From assembly GCA_013694795.1 (NCBI GenBank), contig JACDBS010000038.1, positions 1-13,432 on the forward strand: a DNA stretch of 13,432 nt, read 5' to 3'. Source of the DNA: Chloroflexota bacterium (GTDB lineage Bacteria > Chloroflexota > Limnocylindria > QHBO01). This document shows, piece by piece, positions 7,714 to 13,263 of this stretch. The notes below the pieces were generated by a model that did no database searches, was not told the DNA's origin, and worked only from the letters and a program-made list of their open reading frames with translations. The translations under genes were made by a program, and so were the position numbers. Position 1 is the first letter of the stretch, and every line of letters begins with the position of its first letter.

Positions 7714-8289
7714 TCAGGCGAGGGTGACGAGCGGAACGATCTGGGCGACGTGGATGGCGTTGACGATGACCACGCTGACGACGTGCTCGAAGGGAGGCTC
7801 GCCGTTGTGGAGGATGTACGCGTCGGTCAGCGGCAGGAAGGCGTCGCGGCGAAGGAGATGCGGGCCGACCTCGCCGCCGGGCTGCAGATGAATGTTGCCG
7901 GTCACGCTGAACGGGCCGGCGATGAGGGCGGCGCGGCGCAGGCGCCGATGGAGGCGTAGCTGGCGGCTGGCGCGCCACTCGGGCGGCATGGCCAGGACCA
8001 CCTGCGCGGTCGGCAGGCTATGCCACTCGCCGGTTTCCCCGCCGAGCTGCCCAAGCGTGGCCGGAATGCCGGTCTCGTCCATGGGGCCGGGACTTGGGCG
8101 CCACAGGCGCAGCTCGTCGACCGTGGAGAGCAGATCCGTGACCCGCTGGCCGTTAGACGCGATCCAGCCGACGACGCGCGAGTCGGCGGTGTAGATCTCG
8201 ATGGGCGCGAGCTCGGGTGCCAGGGCCATGGCCGCGCTTCCATGCGTGGCCGACGGACCGGGTCCGCGGCGCCAGTTCCAGAACGTCAC
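7714..8289 (-). CDS. Uncharacterised protein with internally repeated beta-rich module
   Basis: A 191-residue protein of unknown function. I chose GTG 8289 because AGGAG sits 5 nt upstream; the frame stays open a further 12 codons upstream but without such a signal. It appears to contain two related modules. Residues ~31-105 have [17 protein letters not shown], then LL, LRLW and QVVLAMPP. Residues ~124-187 have [15 protein letters not shown], then LL, FLPLTDA and VVSVVIVNA. Each reads as a strand with V-x-G, a loop, a helix-start LL, and a closing hydrophobic strand. An Arg-rich stretch ([15 protein letters not shown], 106-120) joins them. There is no signal peptide or membrane segment. It is divergent from the gene at 8450, with 160 bp between the starts, and lies 40 bp upstream of liuB, so read-through into liuB is possible. 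Confidence 0.65.
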   Translation of the reverse strand: MTFWNWRRGPGPSATHGSAAMALAPELAPIEIYTADSRVVGWIASNGQRVTDLLSTVDELRLWRPSPGPMDETGIPATLGQLGGETGEWHSLPTAQVVLAMPPEWRASRQLRLHRRLRRAALIAGPFSVTGNIHLQPGGEVGPHLLRRDAFLPLTDAYILHNGEPPFEHVVSVVIVNAIHVAQIVPLVTLA

Positions 8290-8312
8290 GTTTTCTCCTG
8301 CTCGGGTTGGGT

Positions 8313-8350
8313 CCGCGCGTGGCACGTGCGCGGCGGTACGGCAACCGTAC
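8313..8350. repeat. Two small inverted repeats in the 8290-8449 divergent intergenic region
   Basis: GTACGG (8336-8341), a CAA loop and CCGTAC (8345-8350) form a perfect 6-bp inverted repeat. Just beside it CCGCGC (8313-8318) and GCGCGG (8328-8333) flank GCACGTGC-like sequence. They lie between two divergent genes and could be operators or weak hairpins. TACGGT on the minus strand inside the first repeat could also serve as a -10 for the 8289 gene, with a leader of roughly 50 nt. No T-run follows, so they are not terminators. Confidence 0.3.
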
Positions 8351-8437
8351 GCGCAGGATCCAGCGCGACCAACGGGCCGAAAGTCCTACAGGGGCGGTGC
8401 GTGCGGGCACCTTGCCGGTGTCCACAGGTGGGCCGGT

Positions 8438-8443
8438 CATATT
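8438..8443 (+). promoter_or_regulatory. Putative -10 element (CATATT) of the gene at 8450
   Basis: CATATT ends exactly 6 nt before the GTG at 8450, predicting a leaderless transcript. No clear -35 is visible at 16-18 nt. Confidence 0.5.
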
Positions 8444-8449
8444 GGCCAA

Positions 8450-8938
8450 GTGGATGCGTTTGCCGCGAGGAGGGCCACGGGGGATACTCGCGAGGCCTTG
8501 ACCGAACATGCCGCCTCCCTGGTTGGCCCGGCGCCGGCGGGGATGCCCGACCCGCATCTGGCCCCGCCGCAACTGGCCCGCAGCGGCGACCCATTCGCCG
8601 CGCTGCGCATCGTCCATTTCGTGTCGCGCCTGCGACGCAACCAAACGCTCCAACTGCGCGACGCGGTCACCGCACTCAACGCCGAGTTCCTCGACTGGTA
8701 CTTCAGCGAGAAGGTCGTCCTGGCCGAGCTGGTGCAGCTCCAGGCGAACTGGGGCATCAGCTTCCACGGTGACGATCGAATCGTGCTCGACCGCAACGAG
8801 CGCGGGCACACCCTGCTCATCACCGATTCCACCAAGATGAGCACGTTCCTGGTAAACGAAGCGCGACGCCTGGCGGACGCATGCAACGAGGAGCTGCGCC
8901 GATTCACGCTGGGCGACGGGGTCTCGCCCGACAATTAG
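8450..8938 (+). CDS. Uncharacterised helical protein
   Basis: A 162-residue soluble protein that I cannot place in a family. The frame is open well upstream, but the GTG at 8450 is supported by CATATT 6 nt before it and by the loss of plausible protein sequence upstream. The first ~48 residues are Ala/Pro-rich and probably flexible. Residues ~49-100 look like two or three amphipathic helices (ALRIVHFVSRLRR, LQLRDAVTALNAEFLDWYF, VVLAELVQLQ). A short strand pair follows (WGISFHGDDRIVLDR, HTLLITDS), then a C-terminal helix (FLVNEARRLADACNEELRR). The aromatic-rich DWYF and WGISFHGDD segments look like a conserved core. It diverges from the gene at 8289 and converges on thyX across a 39-bp gap with no visible terminator. 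Confidence 0.65.
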   Translation: MDAFAARRATGDTREALTEHAASLVGPAPAGMPDPHLAPPQLARSGDPFAALRIVHFVSRLRRNQTLQLRDAVTALNAEFLDWYFSEKVVLAELVQLQANWGISFHGDDRIVLDRNERGHTLLITDSTKMSTFLVNEARRLADACNEELRRFTLGDGVSPDN

Positions 8939-8977
8939 GCCGCGGCGCGCGCATCCGGCTCGAAAGGGAAGCGTGCG

Positions 8978-9919
8978 TCAGACCCGGTCGGAGTCCCCCG
9001 CCTGTCCGAGCTGCGCCCCGACCGGCTCACGGTGCGTCGGCCGCACGTCGCCGTCCGCCACCGGAAGTGGCACGCGCCGAGACCTGGGCCGGAACGGGCT
9101 CGTCTCCGGCACCACCGGTCCATCGGTCTCCTCAAGGGAGCCACCGCGGTAGGCTTCCCAGACCGCCATGACCGTGTCCCGGTGCGGCTTGATGCGGCAG
9201 TGCTCGTCGCGGTTGCCCATCTCGTCGCAGTAGCCCAGCGGCACGCACTTCGGCACCAGGAAGCTGCCGAAGAAGGGACTCACCCGGAAGACCTCGTGCC
9301 GGATCTGCTTGAAGAGCTGGCGGATCTCCCACTGGGCCATGGTGCACAGGCGCAGGCCGCTCATGTGGATCAGCTGGCGCAGGTTGACCGTCATGATCAG
9401 GTTCGTCTGCATGGCGTTCGGGAAGATGAAGCGGGCGTCTTCGGCCGGCACCTCTGCCTGGAGGAGTTGGCCATACAGGTCGAGGTTGTCGTCAACCGCG
9501 CGCTGGAAGCGGCCCGCCAGGTCGTCGGGCAGGTCGCCATTGGCGATCGAGTCGGGGACGGTGTAGTTGTCGCGCTTCTTGAAGCTGACGTAGCGTTGCG
9601 ACTGCTGGTCGAAGGCCGTGCCCGCCCGATGCCGAACGAGCTGGTGCGAGAGCGTGCGTGTCACGCCGCTGATGGCGAAGGTGAAGTTCACGTGCTCAAT
9701 GGTCGAGCCGTGCCCCGACTCCATCACCTTGCGCACCAGGCTCTGCTGCTTCTCGTCTGCCGTCTCGCGGCTGACCGCCCTGTCCCAGATCTTGTCGGGG
9801 ACCTGCTCGGAATAGCACGTGCGGCAGGCCGTGTAGATGATGGGCAGGTAGTACTCCTCGACGATCTCCTTGGTCGGAAAGATGAGCTTCGCGGAGAGGG
9901 CGGGAGCGTTGGACGGCAT
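8978..9919 (-). CDS. thyX: Flavin-dependent thymidylate synthase
   Basis: Makes dTMP from dUMP using methylenetetrahydrofolate, FAD and NADPH, in place of ThyA. It has 313 residues; the family core ends near residue 258 and the last ~55 residues are a Pro/Arg-rich tail of no clear function. Family marks are GHGSTIEHVNFTFAISG (69-85), the ThyX-motif region RHRAGTAFDQQSQRY (96-110), NLRQLIHMSGLR (179-190) and AQWEIRQL (195-202). The motif has eight residues between RHR and Ser, not the textbook seven. Cys192, Cys225, Cys231 and Cys241 in the C-terminal part could form a metal site; this is a guess. ATG 9919 is preceded by TAGACT ending 9 nt upstream. A 72-bp upstream gap, holding two DnaA boxes and a hairpin, separates it from the GGDEF gene, so it probably has its own regulated promoter. 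Confidence 0.92.
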   Translation of the reverse strand: MPSNAPALSAKLIFPTKEIVEEYYLPIIYTACRTCYSEQVPDKIWDRAVSRETADEKQQSLVRKVMESGHGSTIEHVNFTFAISGVTRTLSHQLVRHRAGTAFDQQSQRYVSFKKRDNYTVPDSIANGDLPDDLAGRFQRAVDDNLDLYGQLLQAEVPAEDARFIFPNAMQTNLIMTVNLRQLIHMSGLRLCTMAQWEIRQLFKQIRHEVFRVSPFFGSFLVPKCVPLGYCDEMGNRDEHCRIKPHRDTVMAVWEAYRGGSLEETDGPVVPETSPFRPRSRRVPLPVADGDVRPTHREPVGAQLGQAGDSDRV

Positions 9920-9928
9920 GGCGGTCCG

Positions 9929-9934
9929 AGTCTA
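9929..9934 (-). promoter_or_regulatory. Putative thyX -10 element (TAGACT)
   Basis: TAGACT on the minus strand ends 9 nt before the thyX ATG, giving at most a leader of about 3 nt. Its upstream edge touches the arm of the inverted repeat at 9935-9956. Confidence 0.5.
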
Positions 9935-9956
9935 GCAGCGGACGGCGGCCCGCTGC
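9935..9956. repeat. 7-bp inverted repeat in the thyX promoter spacer
   Basis: GCAGCGG (9935-9941) and CCGCTGC (9950-9956) are perfect complements around an 8-nt centre. The repeat fills the region between the thyX -10 and where a -35 would lie, so it could be an operator. No T-run follows, which argues against a terminator for the GGDEF gene. Confidence 0.4.
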
Positions 9957-9960
9957 AGCC

Positions 9961-9991
9961 CTTATCCACAACATGTAGCGGTGTGGATAAG
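9961..9991. promoter_or_regulatory. Inverted pair of consensus DnaA boxes upstream of thyX
   Basis: CTTATCCACA (9961-9970) and TGTGGATAAG (9982-9991) are perfect 10-bp inverted arms separated by 11 bp. Each contains the exact consensus DnaA box TTATCCACA (9962-9970; complement at 9982-9990). The site lies directly after the stop of the GGDEF gene (9992) and about 30 bp upstream of the thyX -10. DnaA is known to regulate genes such as E. coli nrdAB through such boxes, so control of thyX by DnaA is a reasonable inference. dnaA and dnaN are not in the window, so an origin here is less likely. Confidence 0.65.
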
Positions 9992-11620
9992 TCAGTGGCC
10001 GCTATCTTGTGGTGTTTCGTCGGTGACCGAATCGTTGGGGGCATGCCGGTCCTCGAGCCGCGCGAGGCCATGAAGCCGATCCAGGGCAATCCGATCGCCG
10101 CCCGTGCTGCGGGCGCTGTCGAGGGCTTCGGCGACGCGCGCCAGCAGCCCGTCGAGGTCGAGATCCTCGCCGGAGCGCATGGTTGCTACACCGATGCTCA
10201 CCGTGACCGAAACCGACACGTCGCCGATGGCGATCGGACGCTGCGCCAGCCGATGGCGCAGCGCGTCGGCGAAGATCGCGGCCCCCGCCTCGTCGGTGTG
10301 TGGGAGCGCGGCGATGAATCCGTCGCTCCCGGCACGACCGAGCGCATCCGCCTCGCGGACGCGCAGCCGTATCCGCAGCGCGACCTCACGCAGCACGGTG
10401 TCGCCGCCGGTGATGCCATACGTGTTGTTGATATCGCCGAAGCCGTCGATATCGAGGAGCACGACCGCGAGCGGGTGCCGGTAGCGGCGCGCCTGCGCGA
10501 CCTCCAGTCGCACCCGCTCGATGATCGCGCCGCGGCTGGCGACCCCCGTGAGCGGATCGACGGTGGCTGACCGTTCCAGCTCGCTGCGCTGGAGGTCGAT
10601 GGTGCGCCGCGCCCCCAGCAGCTCCTCGATGGTCGTGCGCAGCTCGTTGCCAAGGCGTTCCGCCTCCGGCGTGGCCCCTGGGTCCCGAATCACGGCGGTC
10701 ACCCCGGCCCCGGCGCGATGCAATCCGATCTCGAGGCCGCCGACCGCCCGGCTCGACACCACCGTGCCATCATGCAACGGAAGCTCGGCCATCGAGACGG
10801 CCAGCAGGTCCTCGAGGCGCGTGCCGGTGGAGGCCGTGTCCAGCCCCAGCAGGCCCGCCGCCGCGGCGTTCCAGGCACGGAGCTGGAGGCGCCCGTCGAA
10901 GCGCAGCACGGCGTCGGAGAGCTTCGCCGCCAGGTCCGGGAGCCGCGCCTCGTCGTCGCCCGGCGCTTCCTCGGCCGGCTCGAGCGCCTCCCGCAGCCCG
11001 AACAGCTGGCTGCCGACCAGCGCAGCGACACCGATCACGGACTCCAGAGATCCGCCGCGATCGGCCAGCAGGCCGGCGGCTCCGACCACCATCAACACGC
11101 TCGTGGCAGACCCGCGCGCCATAGCTGCCGCCACCGTCGCCAGCACCGCCGAACCGATGAGGATCGGCTGCGGTGCCAGCAGACCGGCGGTCGCCGGCAG
11201 GATCTCCACCACGGCGGCCGCTTCCGCGCTGATGAGCGCGAGCACGGCGACCGCTATCGCAGGCAGGCGTCCCTCCAATGGCGCCATGCGCCTCGCCACA
11301 GCAGACCCGAGCGAAAAGGCGGCGGCCGCGAGGAGCGGAACCGCCAGGGATGAAGAGCCGGCCATGACGGCAATGCCGCCGCCGGCGAGCGCGCCCGAGG
11401 CGCCCGCGCTCATGAGGGATGAGATCGTTGCGCGGCGCAGCCCGTTCACAAGCCACGCGAGGGACGCCGCTGCGGCCGCCACGATCAGCGACGCGCCAAG
11501 CGCGGTGGGCAGCCACGTCAGCGGGGACGTGCCGAGCGCGACGATGAGCACCAACGGCAGCGCCGCGGCGAGCAGCATGGCGATGGCCCGCAGGGCCGGG
11601 AGCGCGCCGGATCGGTCCAT
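9992..11620 (-). CDS. Membrane-anchored PAS-like/GGDEF protein with degenerate active site
   Basis: A 542-residue signalling protein. Residues ~12-210 are hydrophobic with about seven or eight membrane helices, resembling an integral-membrane sensory input. Residues ~228-315 look PAS-like (LSDAVLRFDGRLQLRAWNAA, then GLLGLD). A charged helix (~320-350) leads into a GGDEF domain beginning DPLTGVASR (355-363). The metal-binding Asp390 is present (LLDIDGFGDINNTYG, 388-402). The signature is GSDGF (431-435) instead of GG(D/E)EF: the second Gly is Ser and the metal/catalytic Glu is Gly, so cyclase activity is doubtful. The inhibitory c-di-GMP site RxxD is kept (Arg422-Asp425), exactly 5 residues before the signature. 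It may act as a c-di-GMP receptor. ATG 11620 has CAGACT ending 7 nt upstream. Confidence 0.88.
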   Translation of the reverse strand: MDRSGALPALRAIAMLLAAALPLVLIVALGTSPLTWLPTALGASLIVAAAAASLAWLVNGLRRATISSLMSAGASGALAGGGIAVMAGSSSLAVPLLAAAAFSLGSAVARRMAPLEGRLPAIAVAVLALISAEAAAVVEILPATAGLLAPQPILIGSAVLATVAAAMARGSATSVLMVVGAAGLLADRGGSLESVIGVAALVGSQLFGLREALEPAEEAPGDDEARLPDLAAKLSDAVLRFDGRLQLRAWNAAAAGLLGLDTASTGTRLEDLLAVSMAELPLHDGTVVSSRAVGGLEIGLHRAGAGVTAVIRDPGATPEAERLGNELRTTIEELLGARRTIDLQRSELERSATVDPLTGVASRGAIIERVRLEVAQARRYRHPLAVVLLDIDGFGDINNTYGITGGDTVLREVALRIRLRVREADALGRAGSDGFIAALPHTDEAGAAIFADALRHRLAQRPIAIGDVSVSVTVSIGVATMRSGEDLDLDGLLARVAEALDSARSTGGDRIALDRLHGLARLEDRHAPNDSVTDETPQDSGH

Positions 11621-11627
11621 GCGCCGG

Positions 11628-11633
11628 AGTCTG
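11628..11633 (-). promoter_or_regulatory. Putative -10 element (CAGACT) of the GGDEF gene
   Basis: CAGACT on the minus strand ends 7 nt before ATG 11620, predicting a leaderless mRNA. It shares the 85-bp divergent gap with the promoter of the 11706 gene. Confidence 0.45.
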
Positions 11634-11691
11634 GTCCGTCGGCCCGGCGCCCATCAATGGTACGAACGGAAGGGAGCCCTCTCGGCATCCC

Positions 11692-11697
11692 TATACT
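11692..11697 (+). promoter_or_regulatory. Putative -10 element (TATACT) of the 11706 operon
   Basis: TATACT, 5/6 to the sigma-70 consensus, ends 8 nt before the GTG at 11706. The predicted leader is about 2 nt. No TTGACA-like -35 is evident. Confidence 0.55.
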
Positions 11698-11705
11698 CGA
11701 TCGCC

Positions 11706-12050
11706 GTGACCGATCGTCCGCGCGCTGTCATGTCGCGCACCGCCTTCCTCGCGGCCACCGACGAGCTCGTCGCAACCGGCGACGGCCTGCTGGCGCAGCC
11801 GGCGTGGGACCGGTTTCGCGAGTGGCTGCTCGCGTCCGACCGACTGCTGGAGCAGGTGTGGGGCCGTATGGACCGCTACCACCTCGCGTGGCTCAACGTC
11901 GGACGCGGCAGCGCGCCACCCGGCTCGCTGCTGGATCCCGCGGAGACGCGCCGCTTCATTACCGAGGTGGCCAGCGCAAAGCTGGCCGTCCTGCGTACGA
12001 TGAGGGCCTCCGTCGAGCGCCAGGGCTGGACCCTGCTCTCCGACGACTGA
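11706..12050 (+). CDS. Small helical protein of unknown function
   Basis: A 114-residue protein that I do not recognise. It reads as almost wholly helical: FLAATDELVATGDGLL, AWDRFREWLLASDRLLEQVW, YHLAWLNVGRG, AETRRFITEVASAKLAVLRTM and a short tail. It has no signal peptide, membrane segment or Cys. The frame is open far upstream, but that stretch is antisense to the GGDEF gene. GTG 11706 is chosen for TATACT 8 nt upstream; ATG 11730 is an alternative with no upstream signal. It heads a two-gene unit with the PIG-L deacetylase (28-nt gap, strong Shine-Dalgarno for the second gene). The pairing suggests a shared process, but nothing in the sequence names it. Confidence 0.65.
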   Translation: MTDRPRAVMSRTAFLAATDELVATGDGLLAQPAWDRFREWLLASDRLLEQVWGRMDRYHLAWLNVGRGSAPPGSLLDPAETRRFITEVASAKLAVLRTMRASVERQGWTLLSDD

Positions 12051-12078
12051 GACCCATCGACGAAATGGAGGAGGACCG

Positions 12079-12801
12079 ATGAGCTACCCGATCGCGCCGG
12101 GCGGCCTGGCGGCCGTCCTCGCCCATCCCGATGACGAGAGCTTCGGCTGCGCGGGCGCCCTTGCCCTTGCCCACGAGGACGGCGCCACCACCCGCCTCCT
12201 CGTCGTCACCCGCGGCGAAGCGGGCACGCCCGACGGCATGCCGGATCCTTCATTCGGCGACACGCGCGAGGCCGAGCTCATCTGCGCCGCGCGCGCCATC
12301 GGTCTCGACGAGGTCTCAGTGCTCGACGGCTATCCCGACGGCGGTGTGGCCGACCGACCGTTCGAGACGCTGGTCACCGAGATCACGGCCTGGCTGGCGG
12401 ACCGCCGCCCGTCGGCGGTGATCACCTTCGGGCCGCACGGCGTGACCGGCCATCCCGATCACATCGTGGTCGGCAGCGCGACGCGCTGGGCGGTCGAGCG
12501 CCTGGCGGAATCGGGGATCGCGCCGAACGCGGTCTACGTGCTCAGCCCCATCTTCGACCCCAGCGGCGGCCTGTACGACCTGTCGGCCGAGGAGCAGGCC
12601 GCGACGCACCGCATCGAGATCACCTCGCTCGCGGATCGCAAGCTCGCCGCCTTCGAATGCCACGCCAGCCAGACCGATACGGCCTCGATCGCGGCGCTGC
12701 GCGCCGCCATCGAGGCGGAGGCGCCGATCCACGAGGGCTACCATCGTGTCCGGCCGCTGGTCCCGGCGCCGCACCCGAACTTCGACACCGCCCTCCTCTG
12801 A
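12079..12801 (+). CDS. PIG-L (LmbE-like) family zinc deacetylase
   Basis: A 240-residue metal-dependent deacetylase; the family removes acetyl from N-acetylglucosamine-type substrates, including MshB and BshB of mycothiol and bacillithiol synthesis. The first metal motif AHPDDE is at residues 15-20 (His16, Asp19 as ligands, Asp18 as probable base). The second, GHPDH, is at 124-128 with His128 as third ligand. The segments between (LLVVTRGEAGTPDG; AICAARAIGLDEV-type helix; VLDGYPDGGV; PSAVITFGPHGVTG) follow the family order. There is no signal peptide, so it is cytoplasmic. It is the second gene of its operon and has GGAGGAGG 4 nt before the ATG, the strongest ribosome site in the window. The exact substrate cannot be told; a thiol-sugar or other GlcNAc conjugate is possible. 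Confidence 0.85.
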   Translation: MSYPIAPGGLAAVLAHPDDESFGCAGALALAHEDGATTRLLVVTRGEAGTPDGMPDPSFGDTREAELICAARAIGLDEVSVLDGYPDGGVADRPFETLVTEITAWLADRRPSAVITFGPHGVTGHPDHIVVGSATRWAVERLAESGIAPNAVYVLSPIFDPSGGLYDLSAEEQAATHRIEITSLADRKLAAFECHASQTDTASIAALRAAIEAEAPIHEGYHRVRPLVPAPHPNFDTALL

Positions 12802-12843
12802 CCACCGCCGGTCCCTCGTGCCATGCCGTGATGAGCCCGCCGC

Positions 12844-12923
12844 CGTTCAGCGGCGCTATCAGCGAAGGACTCCAGCTGGACGGCGCGAGCCCGGGGGACG
12901 TTCATGGATAGCGCCGCTCAGCG
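12844..12923. repeat. Long imperfect inverted repeat between the PIG-L and DUF59 genes
   Basis: AGCGGCGCTATC (12849-12860) and GATAGCGCCGCT (12907-12918) are perfect 12-bp arms. Extending outward to 12844 and 12923 adds three pairs, one G-T and one mismatch. The 46-nt centre contains the perfect palindrome TCCAGCTGGA (12871-12880), and another, CGCCATGGCG, follows at 12925-12934. No T-run is present. It may fold in the 3' end of the PIG-L mRNA or act on DNA upstream of the DUF59 promoter. Confidence 0.5.
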
Positions 12924-12953
12924 ACGCCATGGCGCATGGCTCGCGCGCGGGCG

Positions 12954-12959
12954 TACACT
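12954..12959 (+). promoter_or_regulatory. Putative -10 element (TACACT) of the DUF59/PduO operon
   Basis: TACACT ends 7 nt before ATG 12967, predicting an essentially leaderless mRNA. It also argues that the open frame from ATG 12904 is not translated. Confidence 0.5.
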
Positions 12960-12966
12960 TGTGCAC

Positions 12967-13257
12967 ATGACGATTGAATCCAACCTCGGGAAGGTGGACG
13001 AGGTGATGACCGCGCTGTACGACATCCAGGATCCGGAGATCGGGATGAGCATCGTGGACCTCGACCTCATCAAGGGGGTCGAGATCGGTGCTGACGGCAG
13101 CCCGACTGAGATCAAGATGATCCTCACCACGCCGTTCTGCCCGTGGGCCGGCGAGCTCATCCAGACGGTGAAGGCGAAGACCGAAGAGGTCGTCGGACCG
13201 CCGGTCAAGGTCACCCTGCTGGCCGACCGTTGGGAGCCTCCCATCTTTATCTTCTAG
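12967..13257 (+). CDS. MIP18/DUF59-family protein (Fe-S assembly SufT/PaaD-like)
   Basis: A 96-residue single-domain protein of the MIP18 family (FeS_assembly_P), members of which help mature iron-sulfur proteins or, as PaaD, the phenylacetyl-CoA oxygenase. Visible marks are the N-terminal helix VDEVMTALYDIQDPEIG with the family DPE (22-24), MSIVDLDLIKGVEI (27-40), and LTTPFCPWAGELI (53-65) carrying the conserved Cys58. VKVTLLADRWEPP closes the domain at 80-92. ATG 12967 is chosen for TACACT 7 nt upstream; the in-frame ATG 12904 would add 21 residues read from the inverted repeat. The next gene starts 6 nt after its stop, so it is co-transcribed with the cobalamin adenosyltransferase. There is no sign of a suf or paa cluster, so the client protein is unknown. 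Confidence 0.82.
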   Translation: MTIESNLGKVDEVMTALYDIQDPEIGMSIVDLDLIKGVEIGADGSPTEIKMILTTPFCPWAGELIQTVKAKTEEVVGPPVKVTLLADRWEPPIFIF

Positions 13258-13263
13258 CCACCG

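Noticed and set aside
8419..8427. A third DnaA-like site (GTGTCCACA) upstream of the 8450 gene
   Set aside because: It differs from TTATCCACA at two positions and is isolated, so it is not distinguishable from chance.
9961..9991. Rho-independent terminator for the GGDEF gene
   Set aside because: The stem is AT-rich for this genome, the centre is 11 nt and no T-run follows. Exact DnaA boxes explain it better.
9032..10570. A 512-codon plus-strand open frame antisense to thyX and the GGDEF gene
   Set aside because: It spans two well-supported genes and their intergenic region, and its product shows no domain or start signal.
10521..11705. N-terminal extension of the 11706 gene back to 10521
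   Set aside because: This stretch is antisense to the GGDEF gene and is Ser/Arg/Ala-rich. TATACT 8 nt before GTG 11706 marks the real start.
12904..12966. In-frame upstream ATG for the DUF59 gene
   Set aside because: The added 21 residues are translated from the inverted repeat and lie upstream of the TACACT element. The family normally starts near the ATG at 12967.
12802..12966. Cobalamin riboswitch upstream of the PduO operon
   Set aside because: I looked for the conserved B12-box core (GCCACTG-like) and did not find it. The predicted transcript is leaderless, leaving no room for a riboswitch.
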